Source: Margaritifera margaritifera
Lineage: Eukaryota > Mollusca > Bivalvia > Unionida > Margaritiferidae
Assembly: GCA_029931535.1 (NCBI GenBank)
Contig: JAQPZY010001638.1
Span: 5,821,501-5,885,500, forward strand
DNA: 64,000 nt
Reading direction: 5' to 3'
Shown here: piece after piece, positions 23,442 to 36,200 of the stretch
Position numbering within the stretch: the first letter of the stretch is position 1
How the letters are laid out: every line of letters begins with the position of its first letter
Notes under the pieces: model-generated
Told to the model about the DNA's origin: nothing
Databases searched by the model: none
What the model saw: the letters and a program-made list of their open reading frames with translations, nothing else
Made by a program: the position numbers and the translations under genes

Positions 23442-24043
23442 GAGCCTCTAAAATACTTGATACTTAAATACTAATTGTAATCCAGAGCCTCTAAAATACT
23501 TGATACTTAAATACTAATTGTAATCCAGAGCCTCTAAAATACTTGATACTTAAATACTAATTGTAATCCAGAGCCTCTAAAATACTTGATACTTAAATAC
23601 TAATTGTAATCCAGAGCCTCTAAAATACTTGATACTTAAATACTAATTGTAATCCAGAGCCTCTAAAATACTTGATACTTAAATACTAATTGTAATCCAG
23701 AGCCTCTAAAATACTTGATACTTAAATACTAATTGTAATCCAGAGCCTCTAAAATACTTGATACTTAAATACTAATTGTAATCCAGAGCCTCTAAAATAC
23801 TTGATACTTAAATACTAATTGTAATCCAGAGCCTCTAAAATAATTGATACTTAAATACTAATTGTAATCCAGAGCCTCTAAAATACTTGATACTTAAATA
23901 CTAATTGTAATCCAGAGCCTCTAAAATACTTGATACTTAAATACTAATTGTAATCCAGAGCCTCTAAAATACTTGATACTTAAATACTAATTGTAATCCA
24001 GAGCCTCTAAAATACTTGATACTTAAATACTAATTGTAATCCA
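23442..24043. repeat. Minisatellite, exactly 14 units of 43 bp
   Basis: The unit starts GAGCCTCTAAAATACTTGAT and ends TAATTGTAATCCA. All 14 units are in register (602 bp) and the only substitution I can see is C to A in unit ten (ATAATTGATAC instead of ATACTTGATAC). There are no spacers. Near-perfect identity means very recent amplification or strong homogenisation. Confidence 0.98.
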
Positions 24044-25390
24044 TATGGATAGTAAAATGTAATGGCAGCGGTTCGATCAATGTGGTTTCATAAATAATTT
24101 TTTTCCAAGCTTGCAACTGAAAGGCATTCGCCCAAGGGGTATGGTGACTAAAAGAGAAATTTATTTACAAGGGCGAGATTCTAACGACTGTCTAGCTCCC
24201 AAAGCCATTGTCAATCAGCCATGTTGGCACAACTAAAACATGGCGATAAATCATCCTATCGGACAAGACGAAAGCAAAATATTATGAACATGTCTCTGAT
24301 ACTTTCAACAAATACATTCCTCTTAAAAAATAAATTGCTTTCTGCTACTCGTGGATGTTTCTTTGTTGCTGCAGTCTTTCATAATTGGATAAAATATGGG
24401 TCTGATGTATTACAAACCATTCAGCTTAACGTTCTGAAGCAGTACCACCACTTACTTGACCGAATCTGCCGAAAAATGCTTTCCGCCGTACATTTATTGG
24501 CTGTATCCCTATATGTATGTATTCTCTGGATTTTCCTTTTATGAAGAAAAAAAAAAGTCAAATTAAACCGCAAATAGCAAACGAACATTTTGCCGAAGCC
24601 ATCTGAATAGCTAGCTTTTTGATTTGGTTTACACTCATAAAAGAAGCATCTTGTTCGACCTTATTCTTAAAAATCCCTATTATTCCCACATTATTCTTTA
24701 TGTATACACTGTAAATGCATATTTAGAAACTATATATTTGAAATATATGATATATAAAACGTGATATTATAAATGTTGCTTAGTCTAAAAGGCACAACTA
24801 TATTGTTGTGTAATGTTACCTTAACTCATGCTTGGACATGGACCTTATACAGTACAAATATCGTTTCGCCTTTTCATTAATAAGGTTTAGCGTTCCAGCT
24901 TTTCTTACCTGTAATTTTTATTAATAAATTATGTATTTCATCAGAAATGAGCGAGTGTTTTTATTTTCCACTAGAATAACTTTACCTTTCATGGGTGAAC
25001 CCGATGAAGTCAATATTGATTCTAAGGAATTTACATTGTACACAATGACCCTAACAGAATTATTGTAATTTAAACGCCTGAAATTCTTGAATTAACACAA
25101 TGCCTATTATATATACTTCAGTTTTTGTCTAAAACAACAGCATTTAAAGAAATTGCTACAGAAATCATTCTAATGACCCAGATTTTTATTGCCATTGGCT
25201 ACTAGGTAGATGTCAGCCAGGTGAGCTATCAAAGGAGCACATGGGTCTCCTGTTCTGGACAAAACCTGAAGCATAGATAATAGGAAATTAGTAAATTTAA
25301 ACCTCCATTTATAACAAACGGTGTCTTCACTTCGATCGCGACTTTGGATCTGGTTCTGTTTTGTTTTTTTCCTTTTTTTAAAGATAAGAT
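24044..25390. other. No gene called; one 107-codon frame
   Basis: A frame at 24221-24544 (+) ends in a hydrophobic stretch of about 17 residues, but has no recognisable domain or gene context, so it is left uncalled. Confidence 0.4.
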
Positions 25391-25520
25391 TGACATAACA
25401 TTTTCTGTCCAGTTTTTACAGTGGATCATTTATAAGGTATTTCCTGTCCAGTTGTGACAGTCAATCATTTATAAGGCATTTCCAGTCCAGCTTTGACAGT
25501 CAATCATTTGTAAGGCATTT
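25391..25520. repeat. Tandem repeat, three units of about 41-44 bp
   Basis: Units carry TCCAG-TTTGACAGTCAATCATT-TATAAGGCATTTCC with substitutions; the first unit is the most diverged. Confidence 0.9.
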
Positions 25521-27699
25521 CCAAAAAACCCGTAATTGAACCTCAAGGAAATTTTGAGTTGTATTTGCGATATTGTATTTGCAGGTCGTCTTTAATTTTT
25601 AGGAGACATTAAGTATGATATATTTGAATCCAAGCGGTTCTGTTTTCTAAGTTTAAAAATGACATTCCATTTATTTGACCAGCTGTAGAAGAACCCAAAC
25701 GCTTTTAGTCATGGTGTCATTTCTGAACAAGGTTCTGGCCTTTAGCTTCCGCATGACTGTAATCGTTCCTCTTTCACAGTTTCGAAAACCATTAATGACC
25801 TATCTTGAACATATTTTTAGAAAGGAAAGCCCGTACCCCTGAGGTATCAAAATAATGTGTACCTATTTTTATCTGGAATGAAAGATGTACCTTAACTGTG
25901 AAAGGTCTTACCTTAAGCTGTACCTTTAAATAGTCGCCCTTAAATCAGATAATGGCATGAGAAGTTAAGCCTATAAATTCAGCTTACTTACCCTAATCGA
26001 GAATAATGGAGAATGAGGATGCATTAATTATAGTTTTTAGCCTTCTTGTTGTATATTCGAAAGAATCAAAATATCTACAGCCGATATAACACGTACAATT
26101 ATATTTCAAAGAGTGAGAATCCAGTACTTATAACTTCCATCAAACTAATTTGTTATAATAATACAACTATCTCATTTCTACTATTTGAGACCTTTTTATT
26201 TGGAAGTCTTCACAAACGCGGGCTAAATGTGAAGCGTTTAACCATGATAGGTATCGGACCACTAATTATTTACAGCCTGAGAACCAGTCTACTGGTGAGG
26301 GAATACAAACTAAATATTTTGAGATGTACCCATAGGCTAGTAAATGGATTTAATTTTCTTTCATAAACTTTTCATAAACTTCAATCTACGTACTGTAGTT
26401 GACAACAAAATATTTACTTTTATTTTGATGTCCTGTATTTAATTTTCTACTGATAAAACAACATATGGACTCTTTGTGCGAGGCTATATTATTGGGTGCA
26501 GACCTGAGAGTGCTGTGAAACACCTGTTTTTCAAGGCTGAAAAAATCTCTCAAACTCTAATGAATGAAAATGCCAATCTAATTCATAAATTATTTTATGG
26601 GAAATGAATTAGTGGTCCGATCCCTAATATTAGATCTCCAGAACTCTCAGTTTCACATATAACAGACGTGGCTTGATTCTGATATAGTTGTTGACAAGTT
26701 AAAGAGAATAGAGACAAGCATGATTTTGAAAATCGTCAAAGATTACAAGCCTATTAACTTAATTGAAATTGTGTATTGAATTCTTGACTTACAATTATGC
26801 TTGGATGTTTCTGTGTTACTCTATTTATTTCCAATACTGTCGTAGCTACTGATGTACGGTCTATGTTATCATGATGAAACAATGTGCATGAGAATGTATT
26901 GGAAATAAGTGTGAGTTGTCTAATTTCTTTGATAGTTGCAATTTATATATTTCTTTAATTTACTCCATAACGTTTAAAAAGCTGATCAAGTAAAGAATAG
27001 TACGAACGTTCAATAAATGCATTTCATGATTAATACATTGAGCTTTGAAATATAGTCTTAGTTTGTGTATTGCTATAGGCTTCGATCGTCGAGTTTTAAC
27101 ACATACTGTAGTTTGTGATGGAAAAGATATATGGTTGTTTCGTTCTGTAACTCCAGAAGTATTGAAAGCGTCTCTTCTTGTATACGATGTGTAAACCTTT
27201 CGGCACTATGTCCATATTCTTGTTTGGATAAGGTTTAAAAGAAGTCTTCACCTAAACAATAAGCAGTACTCAAGATAAACTGTTAATACTGTATTGGATG
27301 CTCTCCAGCTACTATTATTTTACAGCAACCCTTTGCATTATATTCTGGAGACAGAATAATTATGATTTAATACTTTAAAAGCATAGTAAACATTATTATC
27401 ACCATCATCAATAACAATAACAACAACAGCAACGTCAACTACGACAACAATAATAACTGTAACTTTAAACGCATACAATCCATTTGTCGTATATGTCCAT
27501 GTATTCCGTGTTCATGACATATCACACATAGGCATTCTCTTTCATCATGGTGTTTTTTGGTTCTTACCCTGAGCGTCATTGTCCACACACCGCTTCCCTC
27601 CTAGGATCTGAATCTACAGCCATGCACAAAACTATTAGCAAATGGAAAATCTGCTCCCTGTCCTCTACACGACTGATTTTCCTCTCTTTTGCAGGTGCA
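25521..27699. other. No feature seen
   Basis: Frame 26046-26366 (+, 106 codons) shows no domain. A CAACAACAACGTC-type degenerate trinucleotide tract lies at about 27410-27450. Confidence 0.45.
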
Positions 27700-28075
27700 A
27701 GCCATAAAAGTTATAGGTAATTTGCACTTTCTTTTGGTGGACAACAAGCGCTTTTACGCGCGTTGTATCGAACTTCAACTCACTGCCTGTTCATGACACG
27801 ATAAGACAGGTCAATAAAATCTCCATTAAACACGCATTTCCAAATAATATCGTGTAGATGAGAGATTTTATTCACTTCAAATAGCACTAATCAGAATCGT
27901 ACAGCTGTAATTTTCAGCACCGTTATTAAGCAGCTGTACATAAAAGCCATGAAATCTTTGACGCAACAGATCTGAAGATTTACGGAATTTTATCTCAGTC
28001 AATTAAGGGTGAAATGAAGAAATAAATGAACGATCCTCAACAAAAACAATTTCTTAGTCTGATTTGATTGCAATA
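27700..28075 (+). repeat. Hairpin-bearing dispersed repeat, copy A
   Basis: Aligns with 47610-47960 over some 350 bp; the best conserved block is GATAAG-CAGGTCAATAAAAT. That block opens a hairpin with arms at 27813-27834 and 27851-27872 (AATAAAATCTCCATTAAACA against the complement of TGTAGATGAGAGATTTTATT). The arm sequences differ between the copies yet each copy still pairs. No coding potential. Confidence 0.65.
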
Positions 28076-28380
28076 AGCTCATGTTGATAACAAACTTCCC
28101 ATAATATTCACAATAACAACAGCTGAGGCAGTCTTGTAGGAAAGTTGCTAAGACTGTATTCTAGAGTTGATTATTAACACCAATAACGAAATTTTATTAT
28201 ACTTGGTCAGAGCCTTGCCAGTCTCAAACTGAACTTGTATTACGATATAACACCCCTTTCTTGCATTGGTGTCATAACGATCTTTCATTCTGTGGTTTAT
28301 CCTCAAGAAAAGGCTTTTCATTAAGTTGCAGGAATGTGTATAGAGTTCTGCCAGAACTTTCAACATAGCCATATATTTGT

Positions 28381-28537
28381 CAGTCTGCGCACTTAGCATA
28401 ATAGCAACCACACTATCCTGCTGATAGTTTCACAGTCTGCCCATTTAGCACCATAGCAACCACGCTATCCTGCTGACAATTTCACAATCTGCCCACTTAG
28501 CATAATAGCAGCCAAGCTATCCTGTTGACAGCTTCAC
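28381..28537. repeat. Tandem repeat, three 52-bp units
   Basis: Units start at 28381, 28433 and 28485 and share TCTGCCCA-TTAGCA--ATAGCA and CTATCCTGCTGA. Confidence 0.95.
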
Positions 28538-28736
28538 GTGGAGCTCTAACTCTGACAGTTTACTGTACAAAATATCTTTTAAAAGACAGTATACATGATA
28601 TGAAGAAATATATAAATAACAGAGTTAATATATTAATACTGTATCAAAACTAATAAAACATTTGGGAGAAATATCCCATAAGTAACATTATTTTTAGCAT
28701 ATTCTAACATCTCAAAGGGACTTTCGAAGCTCAAAG

Positions 28737-30058
28737 AAGGAGGTATTTTAAAAAGTTCTGAATATTAGTGCGTTGTTCAACAAATTGCTTTATTGGTGAC
28801 CAGATCAGCAGTGAATACCCTCAAAGTAGTCACCATTAACCACTACAAACTTTCTCAGTCTGATTATCCAATTATTAAATACCATTTTGTATGCACTTTA
28901 TGGTATGTTGTTCATACACTGGAAAACTGCACTTCCAAAGGCATTGTGGCTATCAAATCGTCTGCCCCTCAGCAAAGTTTTGATAACGGGATTCAGCCAA
29001 ATATCACTTGCAGCTAAATCAGGGTTGTATGGAGGATAAGATTGGATCCCATGCTCCTTCAGGAAGTTTATAATGGCGGTGGATTTATGCACCGGTGCTT
29101 TCTCATAGAGTAGATGGATATCTCGGGTGCCAGTGCGCGGATGGGTGGTTCGGTTGTGTTCCACAACTTTTGGCAACATTTTGGAGGCATACAAATGTTC
29201 AGTAGCACTAGCAGAGTAAGGCCCAAGTATCTGGATGACCGGGCCCTTTGTATAAAACAATGATGGGTACAAAACGCTCTTGATAATCCGAATACGTCGA
29301 GCGATTTGTGGTCTCTGCTTGTTTTCTCCGATCCAAACTTTACTATTTTCTCTTTAGTCAGATTTTTTTAAAAAATCTATGTTTCATCACATGTGACAAT
29401 CTCATTCAAACGTCTCTGGTCACTCTTTTCATATTTGGCGAGTAGCTGTTAACGATTTCAACCCGAGTCTATTTTTGATCAGCCGGTAACAAATGCGGGA
29501 CCCATCTTGCACAAACCTTTCTGAACTTTAAATGATTATTAAATGTATTAAAAACAGCTGACGAATTAATGCAAGTGATAATAGAAGCATATCCCACTGT
29601 ATGGAGCATATTACATCAATTGCACTCTTGATAGCAGCCATTTTCCGCTCCCCAATCGCAGACAACGGTGTTCCACAACGTGGGTATTCTTCCATGGATT
29701 CGCGACCATCTTTAAAACGATAAAATCACCTCAGAATGGTAGGATATTACATCAAATTTCACCAATACACATTATCCAAGTCAGCCTTGATATCATTTGG
29801 CGAGTACTCTAACAGAGCCCGGATTTTACAGTATGCTCTTTGCTCAGTAGCATAATTGTTTTCCTACTCCGACATTTTTACGTCACTGTCATTTACCTAT
29901 GTTACGTCACACGCATATATCTACAGATGTCTGGTGTGCTGCACGTGCATCAGCAAATCATTTTATAGAAAGTTATTTTGTCTATCGATCGGCATTAATT
30001 TTATTGACAGGTACAAAGAAACAAAAAAGTTATAACAAAATATCCAGAGCTTTCAAAG
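28737..30058 (-). mobile_element. mariner transposon, copy 1 (decayed)
   Basis: About 1.3 kb, the usual size for mariner. The left end GGTATTTTAAAAAGTTCTGA and right end (inverted) GCTTTGAAAGCTCTGGATAT are diverged terminal inverted repeats, matched by copy 2 at 58510. The sequence aligns with copy 2 throughout. The TA target duplication is no longer visible at either end. Confidence 0.85.
28873..29875 (-). pseudogene. mariner transposase pseudogene, copy 1
   Basis: The minus strand encodes a decayed DD34D-type transposase, the enzyme that cuts and pastes mariner ends at TA. The start ATG is at 29873-29875 and is followed by Ser, Glu and then a TAG at codon four. Further in, the motif TCDET carries the first catalytic aspartate and is followed at once by a stop. 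The second catalytic aspartate, expected in HDNAPxH, is replaced: the sequence reads LLYEKAPVHKS. The third survives in PDLAASD. Several frameshifts separate these pieces; the longest open part is 28898-29272. It aligns along its length with copy 2, so each copy shows which lesions are private. It cannot encode a functional protein. Confidence 0.9.
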
Positions 30059-31657
30059 CTAACAGTTTGCACTCCAATTATTTGGGGGGGGGGGGCAACG
30101 GTTTTTATTGCTTCCGAGAAACTGGCCAATATAAAAGGAATCATACGAGGAATGATTTCTATGAAGTAAGTTCTTCTCACATGACCGTAAATTATGCATA
30201 TAAGTAAGAAATACGCTTCATCATCGACGTTGTTAGAGCAAAAGGGACAAGTTATGTTTTCAAAGAGCCAATTAAATGCAATGGAACTGACGAAAAGCAT
30301 TGGAGCTGATGACGATATTACTATAAACAGTCTAGCCTTCGGCAGGTTACAAAAAATAATTCCAAGAAGTTTTTTTCAGATAGCGTAACTTACTAGTATT
30401 TTTTGTAGCTCAGTGATGTTCCACTAAGACGCCCCTTGGAATGAAAATTTGGCGACGTTGATAATTTCTGGAGTACTAAGGACGTAAGCTGCTGTAAAGC
30501 ATGCTTCCACTGCGTAAAACAGAATGGCGTGGGCATTCAATCATTTACGTCACCATTACATCATTTATTAACAAATCCAGTCGTAGTGTTCTGAATTCTA
30601 TGAGGACTGGACGCAAGATAAAGTAATTGTGACTTTTCTTTCTTATTAAGAAATGAAATTTAAAAAAAAAAGAATAAATTAACCATGTGTATTACATTAT
30701 TGTGAAAGATAACGTTAATAACGACAATAAAGCATACGACACTTGAACATTTATTAGAGATTTACGACTACCTTAAATCGGCTTTGCGGAATAGTTGATT
30801 GGAGTTTTCGGTACAATTTTAATAAATATGACATAAAAATTGCTCAGCAGCCTACACTTCTCTCGATGTCTTTGATAAGAAAAATATATTTATCTTCAAT
30901 ACCTGCAATTTCAGTGAAATTGCTAAGACTCATTCATAGATTATTTAATCAACGTAGGGTCAGATGGTACGTTTTTATGCTTCTCTTTGAAATGAATGTT
31001 ATTTTGAACAGATATTATACTAATCGGACAGACGTTACCATAATGGATACTAGTCTCTACATGAGTGTTTGTGTGTTTTATTAGTTGGACCATAATCATG
31101 CACATACAAAAAATCCGATTTTTGAGAAATCAAATACTCCGATAATTTCACCAGTGATCATTCACAAATTTAGTGTTTGATTCCTACTTTAAAAGGATAC
31201 AAATGAAATATAACAGGTGTAACTCTCATTAAATCAAAGAATGAAAACTGTCCTGTGAATTAAAGGGTTTGTTACGCTTGTTACTAACTTCTTTTTTTGC
31301 TCCCTGTTGGGGGAATGACATGCATCATAAAAATAATAACATTCTCATGCATATTAATAATGACAGAACCATAATTTTATCAGACTTTCAAAGACTGTTC
31401 CATTTCTACGAACAAATTGTGTTTAACATTGTGAGTGCTCGCATAATTATTTCACTCATCTTTACTCTCCCACTTCTTACACAAGAGCTGAGACTTATCT
31501 GTAAGCATGGATATATTCGATAAAGAAAAACAAACAATCAGTATCGTACAAATGTTCACGCAATATATCTGATAGAAAAAAAAATATACAATTACAATAA
31601 AATTATTTGAAAAGAAGACCTAAAAGTGACGCATTTTTTAATAGCACAAAGTTGAAA
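30059..31657. other. No gene seen; short poly(G) at the mariner edge
   Basis: Eleven G's at about 30087-30097 lie next to the mariner right end. Frames here are below 85 codons and unrecognised. Confidence 0.45.
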
Positions 31658-31829
31658 TACCGTCTATACTCGCTTATAAGTCGAGCAAACAACATAGATA
31701 CTGTGCCAATATATCAGGGTCTATGATGTTTGTTCTACTCATTACTCCTAACAAACTGCATAGACCCAGATACGCCGGCGCATGATGCGACGGCAGAACT
31801 GGGTCTGTACAGTTTGCGAGTACATACGG
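31658..31829 (-). mobile_element. Double-hairpin MITE, copy 2 (both termini)
   Basis: 172 bp. The left end TACCGTCTATACTCGCTTAT and right end GAGTACATACGGA are imperfect inverted termini. Between them lie palindrome 1 (degraded), TTGTTCTACTCATTACTCC and palindrome 2 (CATAGACCCAGATACGCC / GGCAGAACTGGGTCTGT). Same internal order as 4227-4411. Confidence 0.8.
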
Positions 31830-32299
31830 AACATATTGCACGTCTTTATCCTTTGCTGTCATTTTTTGGCCTCTGGAACAACTGTGACTCATGGTTGAAA
31901 CTGGCACATTCATGTGGTACAGCCTCCCAATTAAACAAGAAATCACAGGCTATAAACCAACCTTAAGTAAAGAGACTAATTTAGTGTTAAGACTATACCC
32001 CCTGCCGAGTATTTAGGAAACAAAGAATGTGTTTATGGTCTGACTAACATTTAAATAATTTTGATTAAATTCGGAAGTAGTTCAGGATGTGATTTGTGTC
32101 TTCCTAATCGCTAATTAAACTGAAAGCTTGTTCTTTCAAACTCTTCTGAAATGATCATGAAAATTACTTTAATTAATTTGTATTGGCTAATTACATCGCA
32201 AAATGCTCATCTTCCTCGTTGAATCTTGATAAATTAATTTTGTTTTTCTTTCGATTACAAGAAACAATTACAAAAATAGAACGAGAGAATGCATTTGCA

Positions 32300-32645
32300 A
32301 AGGTGGAAGTAAGCAAAAAATCATAAACTGTGTCTTCGCTAAAAAAACACCGGCAAATGTTCGACGTATTGAGGTGTTTGCCGTAATCATTGTCAAACGT
32401 ACGATAGAGTGCCATTCTTCACTGCGGCACAGCGTCAAACTGAGACTGTGTCTTGCGTGCTGCACGAAATCCTAATCTTCCAGGTATTGTCAAAATGAGA
32501 CTGTGTCTTGCGTGCTGCACGAAATCCTAATCTTCCAGGTATCGTCAAAATGAGACTGTGTCTTGCGTGCTGCACGAAATCCTAATCTTCCAGGTATTGT
32601 CAAGATCATTTTCAATTAGCCGTATTGGTGCCACATATAAATGGC
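32300..32645. repeat. Dispersed repeat with internal 55-bp triplication, copy A
   Basis: The flanks align with 50280-50515 (GGTGGAAGTAA, CATAAACTGTGT, CGGCACAGCGTCAAA, TTGGTGCCAC blocks). In this copy the middle segment GTCAAAATGAGACTGTGTCT...CCAGGTATT is present three times at exactly 55-bp spacing (32434, 32489, 32544); the partner has it once. Confidence 0.6.
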
Positions 32646-32804
32646 GATAAATCATCTCTGTAAGACGGGAGACAGAAAAAGAAAGTATACACATTTATGT
32701 GATGCAAAGAAGATATACATGTGTTTACTAAGAATCCGCCTTTTAACTCCTTGGATAGTTTTGTTTACGTGATAAAATGTAAAACAATCAATCAGTCTTT
32801 ATTT

Positions 32805-32910
<106 letters not shown>

Positions 32911-33121
32911 TTGTTTTTCCACCTGTCTATTATACAAAATTCACTGTACAAAATAACTTTTGAGCTCCATTCTCACTTTCAATTGTACAATCAATGTTTC
33001 AGTGCTGATCATCACTGATTTTTAATGCACATAATACAAATAGTGTCAGGAAATTATTTATGAATCGATTGTCATTTCTTATTAACCAATAAAAATTGGT
33101 CGTAGGATGATATATATAACC

Positions 33122-33221
33122 CAGTAGCGTACTAACAGCTGATAAAATGTCGGGCCTCGTATTCTGGCCCTTTGGGACATCATCGTAGCCCCGGGCGCCA
33201 TTTACCCTTAGTACGCCACTG
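33122..33221. mobile_element. Short hAT-type MITE, 100 bp
   Basis: Ends CAGTAGCGTACTAA and (inverted) CAGTGGCGTACTAA form terminal inverted repeats. Flanking octamers ATATAACC and ACAGAACC agree at six of eight positions, fitting an old 8-bp target duplication. G+C-rich centre, no coding. Confidence 0.7.
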
Positions 33222-36200
33222 ACAGAACCCATGACTTTTGCGAATATTTAGCTCTCAGCACTTGATATAAAGTTTCAAAAATATTCAACCAGTGTTATAT
33301 TAAAATCCCTCACTATATTATCCGTATGTCGGTTTTTCAATTATTACACAAATAATGTGGCATGCATATACTAAGATAAGGTTCAACATAAAATGATATA
33401 CATGTACGTATCTACAATACTATTAATCATTCGACCAGACCATAAAGGGAAAATAAAGAATAGATAATCTAGAGGGACAGTTATTTAATCAATGGTATCG
33501 TAAACTTCTTTCCAGCTGTCAATTGATTGATTGCAATATTATACCCAAGTACTCTGCTATTGTATATTGTATCAGAATCATGTAAAACCACAGGAACATC
33601 CTATCGAAAGCTTCTCTACAAAGACAGGAAATCAGATTTGATTAAGTGTCTAGTAAGCTACAGAAAAGTGTTTTATCTCACTTTGTACCATTATTGTTTG
33701 CTATCATGTCAACGCGAAGGGAAGAAATAGATCAATTTGATATTGATCATACTACATTAAGACGGGAAGGTTCAGCTTGAGGGTTTTGATACAATACAGA
33801 CGACTCCGATTGAGAATAGAATACCATAATTCTTAGAAAAAATAAGGATGACAAATTCTTAATTACAAGGCTCTCCCACATGAGGAATTTGGAAGATGAA
33901 TTTAATTATGGTCGATTTTTTAAACGAGAGTACGAATGCTTAGTAAATGCGATAAACACCAGTGCCGTGCAAATACATCGAGTCCGGGTTTGTAAGATTC
34001 GACATTGATAGCTTGTAAAGAGTGAGATAGAGAGGAGTTATAAATTGTTTTCAGATGAAATTGTCGATTGGTTACCTCTCTTTCGTCAGATTATATCGGT
34101 CTGATATTAAAGGTAATGCCAGAAAGTCGAAAATGACTAAAATTGTCTTATGGTAGAAGTATACTCATAAATTTGACGACCGGTTCTGCGACATCAGTAC
34201 AAAAGATATAAACTTTTATGCTTACCTTGGAAAAGTCGACAAAATTAGTTTTTTACAAAAGCAAATACGTGTATGAAATATATGCCACTTTAACACGTGA
34301 TTTTAAGTTAAGAAAGTTATTTCACGACATGGCGGTGCTTTCAGACTAGCCTTTTTGACACAAAAATGTGTCGTTAAGCATTTAGATTAAAGGAAATTGA
34401 AAATGTATTTACTTAACTGATTTATTTTCAAAATAAAATGACTCAACGTAGCGAGTGGACCTGGTGAAGTTAAGAGAACTTTTTTATCGAGTCTTACTAC
34501 TGTAGTTTCGTATAGTATATTATTATTCACGGTTCTGCGGATTTGTTTCAAGCACGGTGACATGTGAATATTCTTTTGGCTTTTCAAAAGCAGATATCAC
34601 GAAAAACACCTCTGCAAAATATTTTACAAATCTGGATGTGAGATTTAGATAAAATGTTGTAGACGTGCCTCATCCAGGCTACAACCCTTTCCAAAATTCG
34701 AATGACAGGGTCATATTACAATGACGCCTACAAAAACAAGACTAGTTTGTTACCCCCCCCCCCCTTCCCCATTCGTTTTTTTTTTTCTTCACTGTCACGT
34801 ACTTACTACGGTCCAATCCTCAACCTTTTTAAATAAACGATTTCTAAATGTAAATGCTTTCAACAGCCTTGTACCTAGATAACCATAAATTCTATGACTG
34901 GTTAAGATCATCATAACCCGCACTCAGTCTGGTTGAACTGTATGACAAAAAGACTGCATAATTAGAATTAATTCCATGCTTGCAACAATATCAAGCTGTA
35001 TATCTCAACATTATGTGTTCTTGTTGTTTATCACTTGCCATCACATCCCTAGCTGGTATGCATTGAAAGCTAGTTGCGCAATAAAAATCCCAAAACGCTA
35101 TAATTTCTCTGACGGTCAAACAATCGCGAGCCATTGAAAAAAAATCAGATTCCATGTACAATAATAAAAAAGTCAGGGAAAAGTATTTGACCAGTAGAGT
35201 AGCAACTACTATCCCAACTAATCAAACCTATTGATTTTTAAAGTGTGCAACTCACCTATTATGATGTCATGTAATATCGACTTGTACAGGTATATTCCTA
35301 CAAGAGACAATCTTTCTTAGTTTGTAGATTGTGATATCGGCGAGGAGAATCAAAACCTATTAAATATATGCACCCGTATTCCCAAAGCTCTTCAATGTGT
35401 GTGCAAAATCTTTTGAGTCTGTATAGAACAAACTATATTATACAGAAAATGCATACACGTAGAAATTTTTAAAAGCTGGGTGTTTTTAAATATGGATAGT
35501 TACTTTTTTCCGGAAAATATTAGATATGAGATAAATTGCAGTGTACATATTGTTTATTGGAGCCATAAAGTCCATCCAGGTGTTTTGTGAATACGGATAG
35601 TGATATTATGTCATTTATGTATGTACAGCGACAAACGCGTAAGATAACGGCTTTTGGTGTCTACGTCTTAATATAATGTACTCAATGGATGAAACATAGT
35701 AAAACATTTATTAAATTAGATGTTAAAGGAGACGCGTGCCGCCTGGATACTAATTTCAGTGAAAGAAAGATTGGCAAGGATATAATTTCCACCAAAAATA
35801 TATGCCGTAAAAGAACTGACCAGAAAACGTCATCTTGAAATAGAAGTTTAGAAAGCGCTTCTGTTTCGTGTGTTAATGTTGAGAGTTTGACCTCATTTGG
35901 TCAGAGATTGACCTCATTCGGTCAGAGAAGGAGTCTTTCTTGGCTAGAGTTTATAACTTAAAACGATAGTCTTGTCAGAGAGTGAAAGTACATACCTGCA
36001 TTATCGAACAATGAAATATGGCGTAAAGCCCATTTTGATTTTTGTTCATTAGGTCCCTTGAGACCAAAGATGAACAATTTGTTGAAGCCTGGTGATTTTG
36101 TATTTACTTCATTAACAGGCTTGCCAGTTTTAAATATTATAATGATAAATTTAGAGAGACACAAATGTCTATCATTAGATATGAAATCTACGCCTTTTAG

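Noticed and set aside
23442..24043. CRISPR-like direct repeats
   Set aside because: The 43-bp units are contiguous with no unique spacers, and the setting is animal nuclear DNA.
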